DNA from: an uncultured Pelagibacteraceae bacterium
GTDB taxonomy: Bacteria > Pseudomonadota > Alphaproteobacteria > Pelagibacterales > Pelagibacteraceae
DNA: 33,287 bases
Direction: 5' to 3'
NCBI GenBank assembly: GCA_902521615.1
Contig: CABYSJ010000013.1
Span: forward strand, 1 to 33,287
Shown piece after piece: positions 22,871 to 29,339 of this stretch (position 1 is its first letter; each line of letters opens with the position of its first letter). Made by a program: the position numbers and the translations under genes. Under the pieces are notes generated by a model that saw only the letters and a list, made by a program, of their open reading frames with translations, searched no databases and was not told where the DNA came from.

Positions 22871-24488
22871 TTTCCCTCAGTATATATTTAGATGTAAGCA
22901 TTATAAATAGAGTTGCAATCAAAATTAAAAATAATGAAGGAACAGCTGCGGCTTCTAATAAGTCTTCTGAGGCAGATATATAAGCTGTAGTTGCAAATGT
23001 TTCAAAATTAAAAGGTCTTAAAATCAAAGTGATTGGCAATTCTCTTATTATTTCTAAAGAAATTAGTATTCCAACAAATAAAAGAGAATTTCTTAAGAAA
23101 GGTAAATGAATATTCATAAAAGTTTTCTTTTTAGAGTAACCAAGCAAATATGAACTTTCATCAACAGAAATATTTATTTTTTCATAACCAGATTTTATTC
23201 CATTAAAAGCTAAAGAGTAGAATCTTACAAAATAAACTAGGACAAGTCCAAGAATAGAGCCAATAAACATTTTTTTAATAGATAAAAAACCAAGTGCTTT
23301 TACAACATTGTCATCAAACCAAGCAATAAAAGTTATAAATGCCACTGCTAAAATTACTCCTGGGATTGCATAACCAGAAATAGATAAAGTAGACAAAGCG
23401 TTTAAAGTTCTATTTTTAGAAACTCTATTTCCATAATTAGAAATTAAAGAAAAAATTATTAAAACTAAGCTTGATAACAACACCAAGTATAGGGTGTTTA
23501 ATGTTAAAGTTATTACTGGAATATCAAAAAGATTTTCAGGAAATTTTAAAGTCCAATAAAGCATTTGACTTAGTGGAAATAAAAAACTTAGGAAAAAAAC
23601 TAAGAAACAAATTGAGAATGCAAAAAATGCTTTAGTTCCTGATAGTTGAATTTTTTCTTTTTGTTTAAATCCACCTTTAGTATTGGCATGATACCTTGCC
23701 TTCTTCCTAGATAAATTTTCTAAAATAAATATTGCAAAAATGAATAAAAGAAGAAAAAAAGATATCCTGTTTGAGAAAGCTAAATCATCAAATGTAATCC
23801 AAGAATTGTAAATACCCGTTGTTAAAGTATTTATAGAAAAGAAATCAACTGCCCCAAATTCGGCTAAAGTTTCCATCGCAACTAGAGAAAGGCCTGCAAC
23901 AATTGCTGGTCTAGCGGCAGGTAAAATTAAAGAATAAAAGGATTTTGCTTTTGAAAATCCTAAATTTCTTCCTAAATCAATTAAATTTTGAGATTGATAC
24001 TGGAATGATGCTCTTGAGAGAATATAAACATAAGCAAATAGTGAAAAAGATAGCGAAAGTACAGCCCCTATCAGACCATCAAACTTTGGAATGCTTTGAT
24101 TATAATTTGCCTCTCCAAACAAATTTTTCAATATCGAATATAAAGTTCCATAATTTTCAAAGAAAGCTGTCAATGAATATGCATAAATATAAGGAGGTAC
24201 AGCAAAAGATAATATAAGAGCCCATTTAAAAAAATTACTTAAAGGGAATTTGTAAAAAGAAACTAAATAAGCAGTACTAGTTCCAATTAAAAAAGTTAAA
24301 ATCAAAACACTAATTAGCAAAACTAGTGAATTAAAAATGTATTCAAACAAAAAAGTATCTTTTAGAATTTGATAATAATTTGATGTTTCCTCAAAAAAAC
24401 TAGTAAATACAGTTACAATTGGTATAGCAACAAAAATTGATACCAATAAAGAACTTAAAAACCAAAAATTTATTTTTTTTAAATACAT
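22863..24488 (-). CDS. fbpB: iron(III) ABC transporter permease, fused two-domain (FbpB-like)
   Basis: This 541-aa protein has about 12 membrane helices and two binding-protein-dependent permease domains, as in FbpB/SfuB. The conserved EAA loops are seen twice, in the first half near LGFSKAKSFYSLILPAARPAI and in the second near LLGYSKKKTFMNIHLPFLRNS. It forms the channel for Fe3+ from the periplasmic protein FbpA, energised by FbpC. It is separated from fbpA and the small Cys-motif gene by a strong hairpin, which should lower its expression relative to fbpA. Length is normal for this fused permease type. Confidence 0.93.
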   Translation of the reverse strand: MYLKKINFWFLSSLLVSIFVAIPIVTVFTSFFEETSNYYQILKDTFLFEYIFNSLVLLISVLILTFLIGTSTAYLVSFYKFPLSNFFKWALILSFAVPPYIYAYSLTAFFENYGTLYSILKNLFGEANYNQSIPKFDGLIGAVLSLSFSLFAYVYILSRASFQYQSQNLIDLGRNLGFSKAKSFYSLILPAARPAIVAGLSLVAMETLAEFGAVDFFSINTLTTGIYNSWITFDDLAFSNRISFFLLLFIFAIFILENLSRKKARYHANTKGGFKQKEKIQLSGTKAFFAFSICFLVFFLSFLFPLSQMLYWTLKFPENLFDIPVITLTLNTLYLVLLSSLVLIIFSLISNYGNRVSKNRTLNALSTLSISGYAIPGVILAVAFITFIAWFDDNVVKALGFLSIKKMFIGSILGLVLVYFVRFYSLAFNGIKSGYEKINISVDESSYLLGYSKKKTFMNIHLPFLRNSLLFVGILISLEIIRELPITLILRPFNFETFATTAYISASEDLLEAAAVPSLFLILIATLFIMLTSKYILRENE

Positions 24489-24505
24489 TTTACCCTTTTG
24501 TTCAA

Positions 24506-24552
24506 GTGAGCATAATCAATAGTAGGGTAAATAACTATTGAGTTATGCTCAC
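24506..24552. terminator. strong inverted repeat between the fbpA/small-gene pair and fbpB
   Basis: The arms GTGAGCATAATCAATAGT (24506-24523) and ACTATTGA-g-TTATGCTCAC (24534-24552) form an 18-bp stem with one bulged G and a 10-nt loop. TTTTTGAAAA follows on the plus strand, but both flanking genes are on the minus strand, where the stem is followed by TTGAAC. Partial termination or 3'-end protection of the fbpA mRNA is the likely role. Confidence 0.7.
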
Positions 24553-24562
24553 TTTTTGAAAA

Positions 24563-24757
24563 TTAACTTTTTAAATCAAAAACATTAATGACACGATCAA
24601 TATCATCATTTCCAATCTCAGATAATTTTCTATTATTTATTTTTTTTTTAATTTTTTCACATTGTGACAAGCATGGCTCACAAGTTATCTGACCCTCTGG
24701 AGAACCACTTTTGCCTGGAGAAATGTCTAAATTAAAATTAAATAAATTCTTTCTCAC
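24563..24757 (-). CDS. small Cys-motif protein of unknown function in the iron transport operon
   Basis: This 64-aa protein starts at GTG (24757), 7 bp after the fbpA stop. It is hydrophilic with no signal peptide and contains a cysteine cluster Cys26-Glu-Pro-Cys29-x3-Cys33 (TCEPCLSQCEK), followed by a basic stretch (KIKKKINNRK) and an acidic tail. Three close cysteines could bind a metal or an Fe-S cluster, but I recognise no family. Its place between the binding protein and the hairpin before fbpB suggests that it is expressed at the same high level as fbpA and under the same iron control (inference). The short length leaves some doubt that it is a real gene, although the tight spacing supports it. 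Confidence 0.6.
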   Translation of the reverse strand: MRKNLFNFNLDISPGKSGSPEGQITCEPCLSQCEKIKKKINNRKLSEIGNDDIDRVINVFDLKS

Positions 24758-24764
24758 TTGTTTC

Positions 24765-25793
24765 TTACTTCCATCCAGCAGCTGTCATTACCTCTAATGC
24801 AGCAGCTTGATTTTTTCCATAGCTTGAAACTTTAGTTGTTAAATCTTGTTTAAAATCTAATCCTAAATTATTCACTACTAATGGATTTGGAGATACCCCA
24901 GCTATCATTGGAAACTCAAAAGTATTATTTGTAAAATGTTCCTGAGCCTCTGGTGATAATAAAAAGTCAACAAGAGCAATAGCATTTGCTTTATTAGGAG
25001 CACCTTTTACTAAAGCTGCACAACTAATATTCATGTGTGTTCCTCTATCATTTTGATTAGGAAAAAATGCCTTAACTTTTTTAGCAGCCGCTTGTTGTTC
25101 TGCTCCTTTATTACCAGATAGCATTAGTGCCAAGTAATAAGTATTTGCTACAGCAATATCAGCTTCTCCGGCTGCAACTGCCATAATTTGAGCTCTGTCG
25201 TTTCCTTTTGGTGTTCTTACCATGTTAGAAACAACTCCTTTAGACCATTCAGCGGCAGCTTTCTTTCCATTATTCTCGATCAATGAAGCTACAAGAGATT
25301 TGTTATAAATGTTGCTTGATTTTCTAATTACTAATCTGCCTTTCCATTTTGGATCAGCTAGACCTTCATATGTAAGACCTGATAATTCAGCACCACTAAC
25401 TCTTTCTGGTGAATAGTAAATTATTCTTGCTCTTTTAGCTACTCCTACCCAGTGTGTAGTTCTAAAATTTTTTGGAACAGAAGATTTAATTGTCGGAGAC
25501 ACCAAACCACTTTGAGTCATTCCTTTAGCCTTGAAAGCTCCACATCTCCCAGCATCAGCAGTGATATAAAGATCAGCAGAAGAATCCTTCCCTTCTTCGA
25601 TCATTCTTTTTTCTAATGCACTAGCCTTTCCATTAATCAGGTTTACTTTAATTCCGGTTTTGTTGGTAAATTTGCTATAAAGCTCATTATCTGCTTTGTA
25701 ATGTCTTGCATTGAAGATGTTTACTTCATTTCCAAAAGCAAATGACGAGGCTATTAAAGAAACAAATAAACTTATTATTGTCACTTTTTTCAT
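24765..25793 (-). CDS. fbpA: iron(III) ABC transporter periplasmic binding protein (FbpA-like)
   Basis: This 342-aa protein has a signal peptide (MKKVTIISLFVSLIASSFAF, cleavage near residue 20-22). The extracellular solute-binding layout of FbpA/FutA follows: VNIFNARHYKADNELYSKFT, SSADLYITADAGRCGAFKA, and DIAVANTYYLALML carrying the Tyr-Tyr pair typical of ferric-binding members. It captures Fe3+ in the periplasm and delivers it to FbpB. The ATG is preceded by AAAGGA at 5 bp. Tandem Fur-like palindromes lie 30-70 bp upstream, so iron repression is likely. A small Cys-motif gene follows at 7 bp. Confidence 0.94.
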   Translation of the reverse strand: MKKVTIISLFVSLIASSFAFGNEVNIFNARHYKADNELYSKFTNKTGIKVNLINGKASALEKRMIEEGKDSSADLYITADAGRCGAFKAKGMTQSGLVSPTIKSSVPKNFRTTHWVGVAKRARIIYYSPERVSGAELSGLTYEGLADPKWKGRLVIRKSSNIYNKSLVASLIENNGKKAAAEWSKGVVSNMVRTPKGNDRAQIMAVAAGEADIAVANTYYLALMLSGNKGAEQQAAAKKVKAFFPNQNDRGTHMNISCAALVKGAPNKANAIALVDFLLSPEAQEHFTNNTFEFPMIAGVSPNPLVVNNLGLDFKQDLTTKVSSYGKNQAAALEVMTAAGWK

Positions 25794-25827
25794 TTTATCC
25801 TTTTCTTTACCCTAATTGATTTGCGAA

Positions 25828-25842
25828 TGAGAATTATTCTCA
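25828..25842. promoter_or_regulatory. Fur-like operator 1 upstream of fbpA
   Basis: TGAGAAT-t-ATTCTCA is a perfect 7-1-7 palindrome, close to the 7-1-7 form of Fur boxes. It lies 35-49 bp before the fbpA start codon. The binding protein could be Fur or the related Irr; neither gene is in this window. Confidence 0.75.
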
Positions 25843-25844
25843 AT

Positions 25845-25863
25845 GCGAATGATTATCAATCGC
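25845..25863. promoter_or_regulatory. Fur-like operator 2 upstream of fbpA
   Basis: GCGAATGATTATCAATCGC is an almost perfect palindrome centred on TGAT-t-ATCA, resembling the GATAATGAT-type core of a Fur box. It starts 2 bp after operator 1, so two dimers could bind side by side over the fbpA promoter. Confidence 0.65.
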
Positions 25864-25915
25864 ATATTTTGTCGCAGAATACAAGGATTATTTAATATTA
25901 TTTATAAAGGGTATT

Positions 25916-26803
25916 TTATTTCCAGTCGCCTATTTTACTGAATAAGAAATTTCTAAAAGCTTGGACTCTAGCTGTGTTTTTTAAGGATTGTGGGTACACA
26001 AAGTGAGCTTCTGTTATTGGTCCTTCTACTTTTGGAAGAACTTTAATTATATTACTAGTATTTGAAACTAAATATTCTGGCAATGCTGCCAATCCCACTC
26101 CAGACTCAACACCATATAATAAACCACTAACACTATTAACCTTCATAATAGATTTTCTTTTTTTTCCATCATGCATTCCTATTTTTAAGGCCCAATCAGG
26201 ATTATAAACTGGCGAAGGAGCACCTTTTCCGAAAGAAATAAATTTATGTTTGTTTAAATCATTAACTGTTTTTGGCATCCCATTTTTTTCTAAGTATTTA
26301 TTTGATCCATAAATATAATACTTAATATCAACCAATTTTTTCTGAATATAGTTAAGCTGTTTTGGTCTTCTCATAAAAATTCCGATATCAGCTTGACGAG
26401 TACTTAGATCTAATTCTTTATCATCAAAAACGAGTTCAATCTCAATTTCTGGATTAAGTGTCATAAATTCTTGAATTCTTGGTGTTAACCAATGTGTTCC
26501 AAAACTTCTTACAGTTGTAATTGTTAATTTTCCTGTTGGTTTGCTCTTTTGATCACCTAATGATGTTTCAACTTCTTTAAGTTTACTAATTACTTCATGG
26601 GCTGTTTTAAAAACATATTCACCATTTTCTGTAAGAGTTAATCCTCGTGCATGCCTTTCAAAGAGTTGTACTTTTAAATCTTGCTCTAAAGATTGTATCT
26701 GTCTACTAATAGCCGATTGGCTTAGGTTTAAATTTACAGTAGCATTTGTGAAGCTTCCAGCTTCCGCTACTGCATGAAAAATTTTTAATTTATCCCAATC
26801 CAT
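25916..26803 (-). CDS. LysR-family transcriptional regulator
   Basis: This 295-aa protein has the N-terminal winged helix-turn-helix (about 4-62, with FHAVAEAGSFTNATVNLNLSQ then QLFERHARGLTLTENG) and a C-terminal effector-binding domain from about residue 90. Both are standard for LysR regulators, and the length is normal. Its start codon overlaps the acuI stop by 1 bp (TAATG), so it is co-transcribed with folE and acuI. Auto-regulation and control of acuI are plausible since LysR proteins often act on neighbours. The ligand is unknown. It is separated from fbpA by the spacer with the Fur-like sites and is not obviously linked to iron. Confidence 0.93.
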   Translation of the reverse strand: MDWDKLKIFHAVAEAGSFTNATVNLNLSQSAISRQIQSLEQDLKVQLFERHARGLTLTENGEYVFKTAHEVISKLKEVETSLGDQKSKPTGKLTITTVRSFGTHWLTPRIQEFMTLNPEIEIELVFDDKELDLSTRQADIGIFMRRPKQLNYIQKKLVDIKYYIYGSNKYLEKNGMPKTVNDLNKHKFISFGKGAPSPVYNPDWALKIGMHDGKKRKSIMKVNSVSGLLYGVESGVGLAALPEYLVSNTSNIIKVLPKVEGPITEAHFVYPQSLKNTARVQAFRNFLFSKIGDWK

Positions 26804-27804
26804 TATTTACTTAAATCAACTAATACTCTTCCAGCAATTTCACCTTTTAAAATTTTTGGATAAGTTTCAAGTAATTCCTCCAAACTTACAGTTAAAACTG
26901 ATTTTTCAATTAAATCAAAATCAATTAATTTAGATGCTTCACCCCACATAAATTCTCTTCTTTTTATACTGCAATTTGCAGAGTCCATTCCCCAAACCTT
27001 AATTCCTCTTAACATAAATGGAAGTAAATTAGTGTTAAGCTCATTGCTATTTGCATTACCACATACAGCTATAATTCCATTTGGCTTTGTTTGAGCAATT
27101 GCATTTGCTAAAATTTTTCCACCAACAGTATCAACTACCCCATCCCATAAGCCCTTATCTATTGGTCTTGGATCTTTATCAAATTCAGCCCTATTTATAA
27201 TGTTTTTAGCGCCTAATGATTTTAAATAATCTGACTTTGAATCTTTTCCTGTAACTGCAGTAACGTTGTAACCTAATTTAGTTAAAGCCATAACTGCTAA
27301 ACTACCAACTCCACCTGTTGCACCAGTTACCAAAACATCATTAACTTTTTCTCCTAACAAAATACTTTCTCTTGCTTGAATAGCAAATGCACTCATTAAA
27401 GAAGTTAAACCTGCTGTTCCTAAAATCATTGCTTGTTTGCTGGTTAAACTATTTGGTTTTTTAACTAAAAAATCTCCACTTACTTTTGCAATTTGTGAAA
27501 ACCCTCCAAAAAAAACTTCTCCCACTCTAAAACCAGTAAGGATTACTTCATCACCCTCTTTAAATTTTGAATTATCGCTTTCAATAACAGTTCCAGAAAA
27601 ATCTATTCCTGGTATATGAGGATATTCTTTAACTAATCTTCCCCCATTCTTTAGAATCATTCCATCTTTAAAATTTAGGTCTGAATAATCTACTTTTACA
27701 GTTACATCTCCGTGTTTTAAGAAACTTCTATCTAGAGATTTTATTTCACGAGTGAAGTTTTCCCCCTCTTGATTAAGGAGTATTGCTTTAAATTCGTTTG
27801 ACAC
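26803..27804 (-). CDS. acuI: AcuI/YhdH-family acryloyl-CoA reductase-like MDR oxidoreductase
   Basis: This 333-aa medium-chain dehydrogenase/reductase has no zinc-ligand set and matches the YhdH/AcuI branch. It has LNFKDGMILKNGG (about 43-55), the YPHIPGIDFSGTV segment, the nucleotide-binding VTGATGGVGSLAVMALTKLGY (about 158-178) and the C-terminal LKGEIAGRVLVDL. AcuI reduces toxic acryloyl-CoA to propionyl-CoA with NADPH, and in marine alphaproteobacteria it works in DMSP and acrylate metabolism. It lies 6 bp after folE and is coupled to the LysR gene. No dmd or ddd gene is visible in the window, so the DMSP connection is from knowledge of the family only. Confidence 0.87.
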   Translation of the reverse strand: MSNEFKAILLNQEGENFTREIKSLDRSFLKHGDVTVKVDYSDLNFKDGMILKNGGRLVKEYPHIPGIDFSGTVIESDNSKFKEGDEVILTGFRVGEVFFGGFSQIAKVSGDFLVKKPNSLTSKQAMILGTAGLTSLMSAFAIQARESILLGEKVNDVLVTGATGGVGSLAVMALTKLGYNVTAVTGKDSKSDYLKSLGAKNIINRAEFDKDPRPIDKGLWDGVVDTVGGKILANAIAQTKPNGIIAVCGNANSNELNTNLLPFMLRGIKVWGMDSANCSIKRREFMWGEASKLIDFDLIEKSVLTVSLEELLETYPKILKGEIAGRVLVDLSK

Positions 27805-27810
27805 TTTAGT

Positions 27811-28419
27811 TTACTTACTTGTAAATCTTAAATATCTATTCTGAATAGAAAGGTCATCTTTAAACTGACCTAAAAAATAATTTGTAACTGTAGATGCTTT
27901 TTCTTTTTTAATTCCTCTTGTGGTCATACACTGATGAGCAGCATCAATTGTTACAGCCACACCTTTTGCGTCAAGTGCTGTCATTATAGATTTAGCAATT
28001 TGCATTGTTAACCTTTCTTGTGTCTGTAATCTTTTTGAAAACACATCTACTACTCTAGCAAGCTTACTCAATCCAACTACTCTTTCATTTGGAATGTATG
28101 CAACATGAGCCCATCCAATAATTGGTACCATATGATGTTCACAATGACTTTGCACAGAAATATTCTTTTGAATTACCATATCATTGTATCCCTCAACATC
28201 ACCAAATGTTTTCTCGAGAACTTTATTGGCATCTTCGTTATAGCCACTGAAAAATTCCTTGTATGCTTTAATAACTCTTTTCGGAGTTTCAACTAAACCC
28301 TCTCTATTTGGATCTTCGCCCATCCAAGTCAAGATTTTAATGAATGCTTCTTCAGCTTCTTTATCTGAAATCTTTTTTTTATCTAAATTATTGTTGTCTG
28401 TGTCTTTTACTAATTTCAT
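27811..28419 (-). CDS. folE: GTP cyclohydrolase I (FolE type)
   Basis: This 202-aa protein has the GTP cyclohydrolase I signature: Zn ligands Cys93 and His96 in SHCEHHMVPIIG, Cys164 in HQCMTTRGI, and the GLSKLARVVDVFSKRLQTQERL block (116-137). It converts GTP to 7,8-dihydroneopterin triphosphate, the first step of folate synthesis (and a source for queuosine precursors). The N-terminus has about 20 non-conserved residues. It is first in the folE-acuI-lysR run and divergent from hisI across 77 bp. Confidence 0.96.
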   Translation of the reverse strand: MKLVKDTDNNNLDKKKISDKEAEEAFIKILTWMGEDPNREGLVETPKRVIKAYKEFFSGYNEDANKVLEKTFGDVEGYNDMVIQKNISVQSHCEHHMVPIIGWAHVAYIPNERVVGLSKLARVVDVFSKRLQTQERLTMQIAKSIMTALDAKGVAVTIDAAHQCMTTRGIKKEKASTVTNYFLGQFKDDLSIQNRYLRFTSK

Positions 28420-28496
28420 AGAGCGACTTTATACAGTAAATATCTCAATTTAAAAATATTTATTATATCTGGATATGTGCTACATAATCACATTCT
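28420..28496. promoter_or_regulatory. shared folE/hisI divergent promoter region
   Basis: These 77 AT-rich bp separate the divergent starts of folE and hisI and must hold both promoters. On the plus strand CATAAT (28483-28488) lies 8 bp before the hisI ATG, with no Shine-Dalgarno visible. No clear -35 box was found for either gene. Confidence 0.4.
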
Positions 28497-28964
28497 ATGT
28501 TCAAAAAAAGAGAAAATATCTACGATATTGAAGAAGGAAATCTTCTTTCTCCAAAATTTGATAATGATGGCTTAATACCTGTCATTACAATGTGTTCAAA
28601 AACCAAAGACATTTTAATGCACGGCTATATGAATGTTGAAGCATTAAAAAAAACAATTGAAACCAAAGAAGCTCACTACTTTAGTAGATCTAGAAAGGCA
28701 ATCTGGCACAAAGGTAAAACAAGTGGCTTTACTCAAAAAGTTACAGAGATCAGAATTGATGATGATCAAGACTCAATTTGGTTAACAGTTGATATAGGTG
28801 ACGGTGCTAGTTGCCATGTTGGATACAGATCATGCTTTTATAGATCTATTCCTATGGGACCAATTGATAATGGACGTAAAGTAGAAATGGAATTTCTTGA
28901 AAAAGAAAAAAAATTTGATCCTGAAGAAGTTTATAAAGGACAACCAAATCCTACTAAAATTTAA
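28497..28964 (+). CDS. hisI: phosphoribosyl-AMP cyclohydrolase
   Basis: This 155-aa protein matches the single-domain HisI of histidine synthesis: HGYMNVEALKKTIETKEAHYF (42-62), SRSRKAIWHKGKTSG (63-77) and ASCHVGYRSCFYR (104-116). It opens the purine ring of phosphoribosyl-AMP. The metal motif reads DDDQD (88-92) where the textbook form is DCDxD. One of the three expected zinc cysteines is therefore Asp89, while Cys106 and Cys113 remain. No HisE domain is fused. It is coupled to the DUF2237 gene, whose ATG overlaps its stop (TAATG). No other his gene is seen here. Confidence 0.93.
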   Translation: MFKKRENIYDIEEGNLLSPKFDNDGLIPVITMCSKTKDILMHGYMNVEALKKTIETKEAHYFSRSRKAIWHKGKTSGFTQKVTEIRIDDDQDSIWLTVDIGDGASCHVGYRSCFYRSIPMGPIDNGRKVEMEFLEKEKKFDPEEVYKGQPNPTKI

Positions 28965-29338
28965 TGAGTGAAAAACAAAAAAATGTTCTAGGCGAAGATC
29001 TAGAAGAATGCTCCAATGATCCATTAACAGGTTGGTTTCGCGATGGTTGTTGTAACACTGACGAGAATGATCATGGACTTCATACAGTTTGTGCTAAAGT
29101 TACTACTGAATGCTTAGAGTGGATGAAAGAAGCAGGTAACGATTTAATTACTCCACATCCTGAATTTGGTTTTCCAGGTTTAAAAGATGGAGATGGATGG
29201 TGTTTATGTGCTAGTTGGTATGCAAGAGCAGTTGAAGCCGGTAAAGGATGTCCAATATTTTTGAAAAGAACCCACGAAAACACTCTTAAATATGTACCTA
29301 TTGAAACTTTAAAAAAGTTTGCAATAGATTTGTCCTAA
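28964..29338 (+). CDS. DUF2237 family protein
   Basis: This 124-aa cysteine-rich soluble protein has the DUF2237 pattern: NVLGEDLEECSNDPLTGWF, then DGCCNTDENDHGLHTVCAKVT, then GNDLITPHPEFGFPGLKDGD, then WCLCASWYARA. The function of the family is unknown; the conserved Cys and His residues suggest metal binding. It begins 1 bp inside the hisI stop and is thus on the hisI transcript. Its stop is 1 bp from the stop of the convergent ETF-QO gene, leaving no space for a terminator. Confidence 0.88.
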   Translation: MSEKQKNVLGEDLEECSNDPLTGWFRDGCCNTDENDHGLHTVCAKVTTECLEWMKEAGNDLITPHPEFGFPGLKDGDGWCLCASWYARAVEAGKGCPIFLKRTHENTLKYVPIETLKKFAIDLS

Positions 29339-29339
29339 T

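Noticed and set aside
23945..24217. 90-residue plus-strand frame
   Set aside because: It is antisense to the first permease domain of fbpB, with no ribosome-binding site or recognisable motif.
24506..24552. Reading the inverted repeat as a transposon end or attachment site
   Set aside because: There is no second copy, no target-site duplication and no transposase or integrase in the window; an intra-operon RNA hairpin is the simpler reading.
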